Source: Opitutia bacterium
GTDB lineage: Bacteria; Verrucomicrobiota; Verrucomicrobiia; Opitutales; Seribacteraceae
Length of the DNA stretch: 64,000 nt
Direction: 5' to 3'
Assembly: GCA_002722545.1 (NCBI GenBank)
Contig: PBMI01000067.1
Span: 1-64,000 of the forward strand
The notes under the pieces were generated by a model, which made no database searches, was not told where the DNA came from, and saw only the letters and a program-made list of their open reading frames with translations. Position numbers and translations under genes: made by a program. This document shows positions 60,361-64,000 of the stretch, one piece after another. Positions within the stretch are counted from its first letter, which is position 1; every line of letters begins with the position of its first letter.

Positions 60361-61785
60361 ATGCCTCCGTCTTTTTTTCAGTTCCTGTGCTTGCCTGCGT
60401 TTATCACGACCCTTCTCGTTGCATGTCATGGGTACGGCTTGAACAAGCCCAACGTGCTCTTGATTTGCGTTGATGACTTGCGTCCGGAACTAAAGTGCTT
60501 CGGCACAAACTACGTAAAGTCCCCAAACATTGATAAGCTAGCCGCTCAGGGCCGCCCCTTCCATCGTCATTATGTTCAAGCTCCCACCTGCGGCGCATCA
60601 CGCTACACTCTTTTGACCGGGAAATACGGACCATCCAGCAACCACGCTTTGTTCATTCGCTCCCAGGAGGTCAAGCAACCGAGCTTCCCCGCTTGGTTTA
60701 GGAAAAACGGTTACCTCTCCGTATCCGTTGGCAAAGTTTCGCATCACCCCGGGGGGCGAGGCGGTCCGGATTGGAATGAGGATGACAAACCCGAGATGCC
60801 TGAATCTTGGGATCGCCACCTCTTGCCCGCCGGTCCTTGGCAGCACCCGCGGGGCGCCATGCACGGACTGGCAAATGGCGAAATTCGCAAGAATGCCAAG
60901 GATATGGATGTCTACCAAGCCTTTGACGGTCCGGATGCAGCCTATCCCGACGGTCTTATCACCGACGAAGCCCTTCGTCAGCTTGACGACCTCGGCAAAC
61001 AAGCTGGCAAGAAACCGTTCTTTCTCGCCGTCGGCATCATTCGTCCGCATCTTCCCTTCGGAGCCCCCTTGAGATATGTGAAACCGTATCTAAAGACACA
61101 GTTGCCTCCCACTCCCCATCCTTTGAAACCTTCCGGCAAGACAACTTGGCATGGTTCGGGCGAGTTCATGAAATACAATCGATGGAAACGCAACCCGAAC
61201 ACCGATGCCGATTTCGCGCTCGAGGTTCGTCGCCACTATGCGGGGTGCGTGACCTATGCCGACGCCCTGGTCGGCCGCATCCTCGATAAACTCGATCAGC
61301 TTAAGCTCCGCGACAACACCATCATCATCCTCTGGGGCGACCATGGTTGGCATCTGGGAGAACATGGGATCTGGGGCAAGCATGCCCTGTTTGAGGAATC
61401 CCTCCGCTCCCCTTTGATCATTTCCTACCCCGGAATCCCCGAAGTAGGCAAATCGACCCATTCCATTGTCGAAACGCTCGACTTATTTCCCACTGTTTGT
61501 GAGTTGGCTGGTCTCAAGATTCCCGAGTCTCTCGACGGACAATCCCTGTTGCCGATATTGAAAAACCCAAAGGCAAAGGGACATCCTGCTATTTCATATG
61601 GAAAGAAGGGTACCCGAACGATAAGGACGAAAAATCATCGTTTGATTACGCATGAAGACGGTACTATCGAACTGTACGATCACCGTTCTGCGGATGGTGA
61701 AACCAAGAATATTTCGGACAGCCATTACGAATTGGTTACCCAACTAAATAATACTCTCTCTGGCCGCCTTAACACTAGAAACTAA
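60361..61785 (+). CDS. Sulfatase (iduronate-2-sulfatase-like)
   Basis: [70 protein letters not shown]. Confidence 0.93.
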   Translation: MPPSFFQFLCLPAFITTLLVACHGYGLNKPNVLLICVDDLRPELKCFGTNYVKSPNIDKLAAQGRPFHRHYVQAPTCGASRYTLLTGKYGPSSNHALFIRSQEVKQPSFPAWFRKNGYLSVSVGKVSHHPGGRGGPDWNEDDKPEMPESWDRHLLPAGPWQHPRGAMHGLANGEIRKNAKDMDVYQAFDGPDAAYPDGLITDEALRQLDDLGKQAGKKPFFLAVGIIRPHLPFGAPLRYVKPYLKTQLPPTPHPLKPSGKTTWHGSGEFMKYNRWKRNPNTDADFALEVRRHYAGCVTYADALVGRILDKLDQLKLRDNTIIILWGDHGWHLGEHGIWGKHALFEESLRSPLIISYPGIPEVGKSTHSIVETLDLFPTVCELAGLKIPESLDGQSLLPILKNPKAKGHPAISYGKKGTRTIRTKNHRLITHEDGTIELYDHRSADGETKNISDSHYELVTQLNNTLSGRLNTRN

Positions 61786-64000
61786 ATGAAGCTTAAAACC
61801 TCTTTTCTGATCGCATTAAAATCTGCTTTTTTAACGCACTTTTTTATCCTTAGCCCAATTCTAAAAGGGGAGGAAGACTACCAAAAATACGCTATGTTCG
61901 GGAAGTCGGCCAAACGGGCCGAATCGGCCGATCCATTGCAAACCTCATTGCCCCTGAAATTGGGCAAAGGGACACGAATCGGGTTGGTCGGCAACACCTT
62001 GTTCGACCGGATGCATGAATTCGGACATTTGGAGACGCTCATCCAACAAGCCCATCCGGGAAAGGAACTTGTCGTGCGCAACCTTTCTTGGGCCGCCGAT
62101 GAAGTCGACCTGCAACCCCGTCCATCCAACTTCGCTGACAGCGACCAACACCTGACCGCCATGCAGGCGGACATCGTATTCGCGGCCTTCGGTTACAATG
62201 AATCATTCGCCGGCAAAGAGGGTTTGTCTGCCTTTCGCGAGCGACTCACAAAGTACTTGAATGAGGTGAAGTCCAAGGCCTTCAACGATAAGACCGCCGC
62301 CCACATCGTACTCATTTCGCCCATTGCCAATGAAAACGTAAAGGGAGTGGACGCAGGTGAGATGAACAACGGGAACATCAAGGGGTACCTCAAAGTCATG
62401 AAGGAAATAGCTGCCAAACAAAAAGTGGGGTTTGTCGATGCTTTCACTGCGACCGAAGCAGCCATGGCTTCCCCTGGTAACGACCTCACCATGAACGGAG
62501 CGCATCTGAATGAAAAAGGGTATCGGCTTTTTGCCGCCACCGTATTCGAGCAGCTTTTCGCGAAGGACGCCCCCAAGTTTGATGAGAAAATTCGAGAAGC
62601 GGTGGTTGAAAAGAACAAACAACACTTCTTCCGTTATCGTCCCCTGAATACTTTTTATTACACAGGGGGTCGAAACAGGAGTTACGGCTACCTGGACTTC
62701 CTTCCCGCGATGCGCAACTTCGATATCATGACTGCAAACCGGGACAAGCGTATTCATGCCTTGGCCCAAGGGAAGAAAGTCCCCGCCAAGATCGACGATT
62801 CCAATGTCCCCGAGATGCCCAAGACCAAGCAGTCGCGCGGGGCCAACAAATGGATGTCCGCCAAGGACGAACGAAGTGCCTTCAAGGTTGATCCCCGGTT
62901 CGAAGTTACCCTGTTTGCCGGCGAAGAGCAATTCCCCGACCTCGCTTGCCCCATTCAGATGCGCTGGGATTCGCAAGGACGGTTGTGGGTCAGTTGCTCC
63001 ACGACCTATCCGCATGTCTACCCCGGTCGCGCGCCGGATGACAAAATCGTCATCCTCGAGGATCTCGATATGGATGGAAAGGCCGACAAGTGTTCGGTTT
63101 GGGCAGAAGGATTGAACGTTCCCCTTTCCTTCGAATTCGGCAACGGCGGGGTATACGTTTCCGAAGAACCGCACATGACCTTTCTCAAGGACACAAACGG
63201 CGACGGCAAGGCGGACCACCGGGAAACCGTCCTGACCGGGTTCGGTTGCGAGGACTCCCACCATGCTCTACACGACTTTGCCTGGACGCCCGATGGTGAC
63301 CTGATCTTTCGGGAATCTATCTTCCATCACACTCAGATTGAGACTCCCTACGGCCCCGTCCGCCAACAAAACAGTGGGTGGTTTGCCTGGGAACCGAAAC
63401 TGCACCGACTGACCGCCTTCGGTACGCATGCAAGCACCAACCCTTGGGGCGTTACTTTCGATGACTGGGGTCAACACGTCGCCAGTTACCCGATCTTCGC
63501 TTCCGCTCACCATGCGCTTGATCCTCCCTATCCGGAACAGCACCCAAGACCATCCGGGATGCAAGCGTACTCGGGGGTTTGCGGACAAGAATTCATCGAC
63601 TTTCCCAATTGGCCCAAGGACCTCCAGGGGAGGATGGTCAAAGTGCGCTACAAGTCAACCAACCGAGTTGAAATCCTCAAATGGAATGAATATGACTTCG
63701 GTTACGAGGAGCAGTACGTATCCGACATCATCTTTTCGACCAACCTCAGTTTCATACCGGTGGACTTAAGGTATGGCCCTCAAGGTGGAATGTACGTCTG
63801 TGACTGGTACAACCCCGTCAAAGGCCATGCCCAATATTCCTTGCGGGACGAGCGCAGAGATCGTAAATCCGGGAGAATCTGGCGGATTTTCCCCAAGGGA
63901 GCCAAGCCCGTACAGGCACCAAAGATCAGCGGAGCCGGCTTAAACGACCTGCTTGAGATTCTCAAAAGACGTGAATATCGATACCGCTACTGGGCCAAAC
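61786..64000 (+). CDS. SGNH/GDSL-like hydrolase fused to PVC-type heme-binding/dehydrogenase-like propeller (truncated at window end; absent from ORF track)
   Basis: Manual translation: MKLKTSFLIALKSAFLTHFF...GTRIGLVGNTLFDRMHEFGHLETL...NGAHLNEKGYRLFA...FEVTLFAGEEQFPDLACPIQMRWDSQGRLWVSCSTTYPHV...FLKDTNGDGKADHRETVLTGFG...; open to 64000. Confidence 0.85.
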   Translation, partial: MKLKTSFLIALKSAFLTHFFILSPILKGEEDYQKYAMFGKSAKRAESADPLQTSLPLKLGKGTRIGLVGNTLFDRMHEFGHLETLIQQAHPGKELVVRNLSWAADEVDLQPRPSNFADSDQHLTAMQADIVFAAFGYNESFAGKEGLSAFRERLTKYLNEVKSKAFNDKTAAHIVLISPIANENVKGVDAGEMNNGNIKGYLKVMKEIAAKQKVGFVDAFTATEAAMASPGNDLTMNGAHLNEKGYRLFAATVFEQLFAKDAPKFDEKIREAVVEKNKQHFFRYRPLNTFYYTGGRNRSYGYLDFLPAMRNFDIMTANRDKRIHALAQGKKVPAKIDDSNVPEMPKTKQSRGANKWMSAKDERSAFKVDPRFEVTLFAGEEQFPDLACPIQMRWDSQGRLWVSCSTTYPHVYPGRAPDDKIVILEDLDMDGKADKCSVWAEGLNVPLSFEFGNGGVYVSEEPHMTFLKDTNGDGKADHRETVLTGFGCEDSHHALHDFAWTPDGDLIFRESIFHHTQIETPYGPVRQQNSGWFAWEPKLHRLTAFGTHASTNPWGVTFDDWGQHVASYPIFASAHHALDPPYPEQHPRPSGMQAYSGVCGQEFIDFPNWPKDLQGRMVKVRYKSTNRVEILKWNEYDFGYEEQYVSDIIFSTNLSFIPVDLRYGPQGGMYVCDWYNPVKGHAQYSLRDERRDRKSGRIWRIFPKGAKPVQAPKISGAGLNDLLEILKRREYRYRYWAK

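Noticed and set aside
62203-63264. 353-aa minus-strand ORF near the window end
   Set aside because: Lies fully antisense to the SGNH/heme-binding-type gene, whose translation carries recognisable motifs; the long ORF is a codon-bias artefact.

Overview
This 64 kb window reads as chromosomal DNA from a Verrucomicrobiota-like (PVC superphylum) bacterium. The taxonomic call is an inference from SHD1-like, Planctomycete-type cytochrome, DUF5069-like and PVC heme-binding-like proteins plus a double-length UvrA. About 1-48.5 kb is mostly housekeeping: apbE, rpmB, psd, zwf-msrA, hrpB, hsp20, metX-metW fusion, yebC, yidC-rnpA-rpmH, tRNA-Glu(TTC), four-ATPase uvrA, tyrS, a STAS/PP2C pair, an MsbA-like ABC exporter, a TonB receptor, pyrE, htrA, prs, lpxD-ompH-bamA and dnaB-rplI-ssb-rpsF-pth-rplY. 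About 51-64 kb is accessory: a sialate O-acetylesterase-like protein, three sulfatases, a PQQ-like propeller, an enolase-superfamily protein and a truncated SGNH/heme-binding-type protein. The boundary at about 48.6-51.1 kb holds two degraded genes that the ORF track does not show as such. One is a gutted alpha/beta hydrolase; the other is a DUF4349-like lipoprotein with several stops and frameshifts. They flank an intact PhyH-family dioxygenase. I found no CRISPR array, IS element, prophage or clear defence system. The best leads are the double UvrA, the MetX-MetW fusion, the cytochrome-LRR-YHS-like protein, the two pseudogenes and the sulfatase locus. No database search was run, so family names come from recognised motifs and remembered family features.
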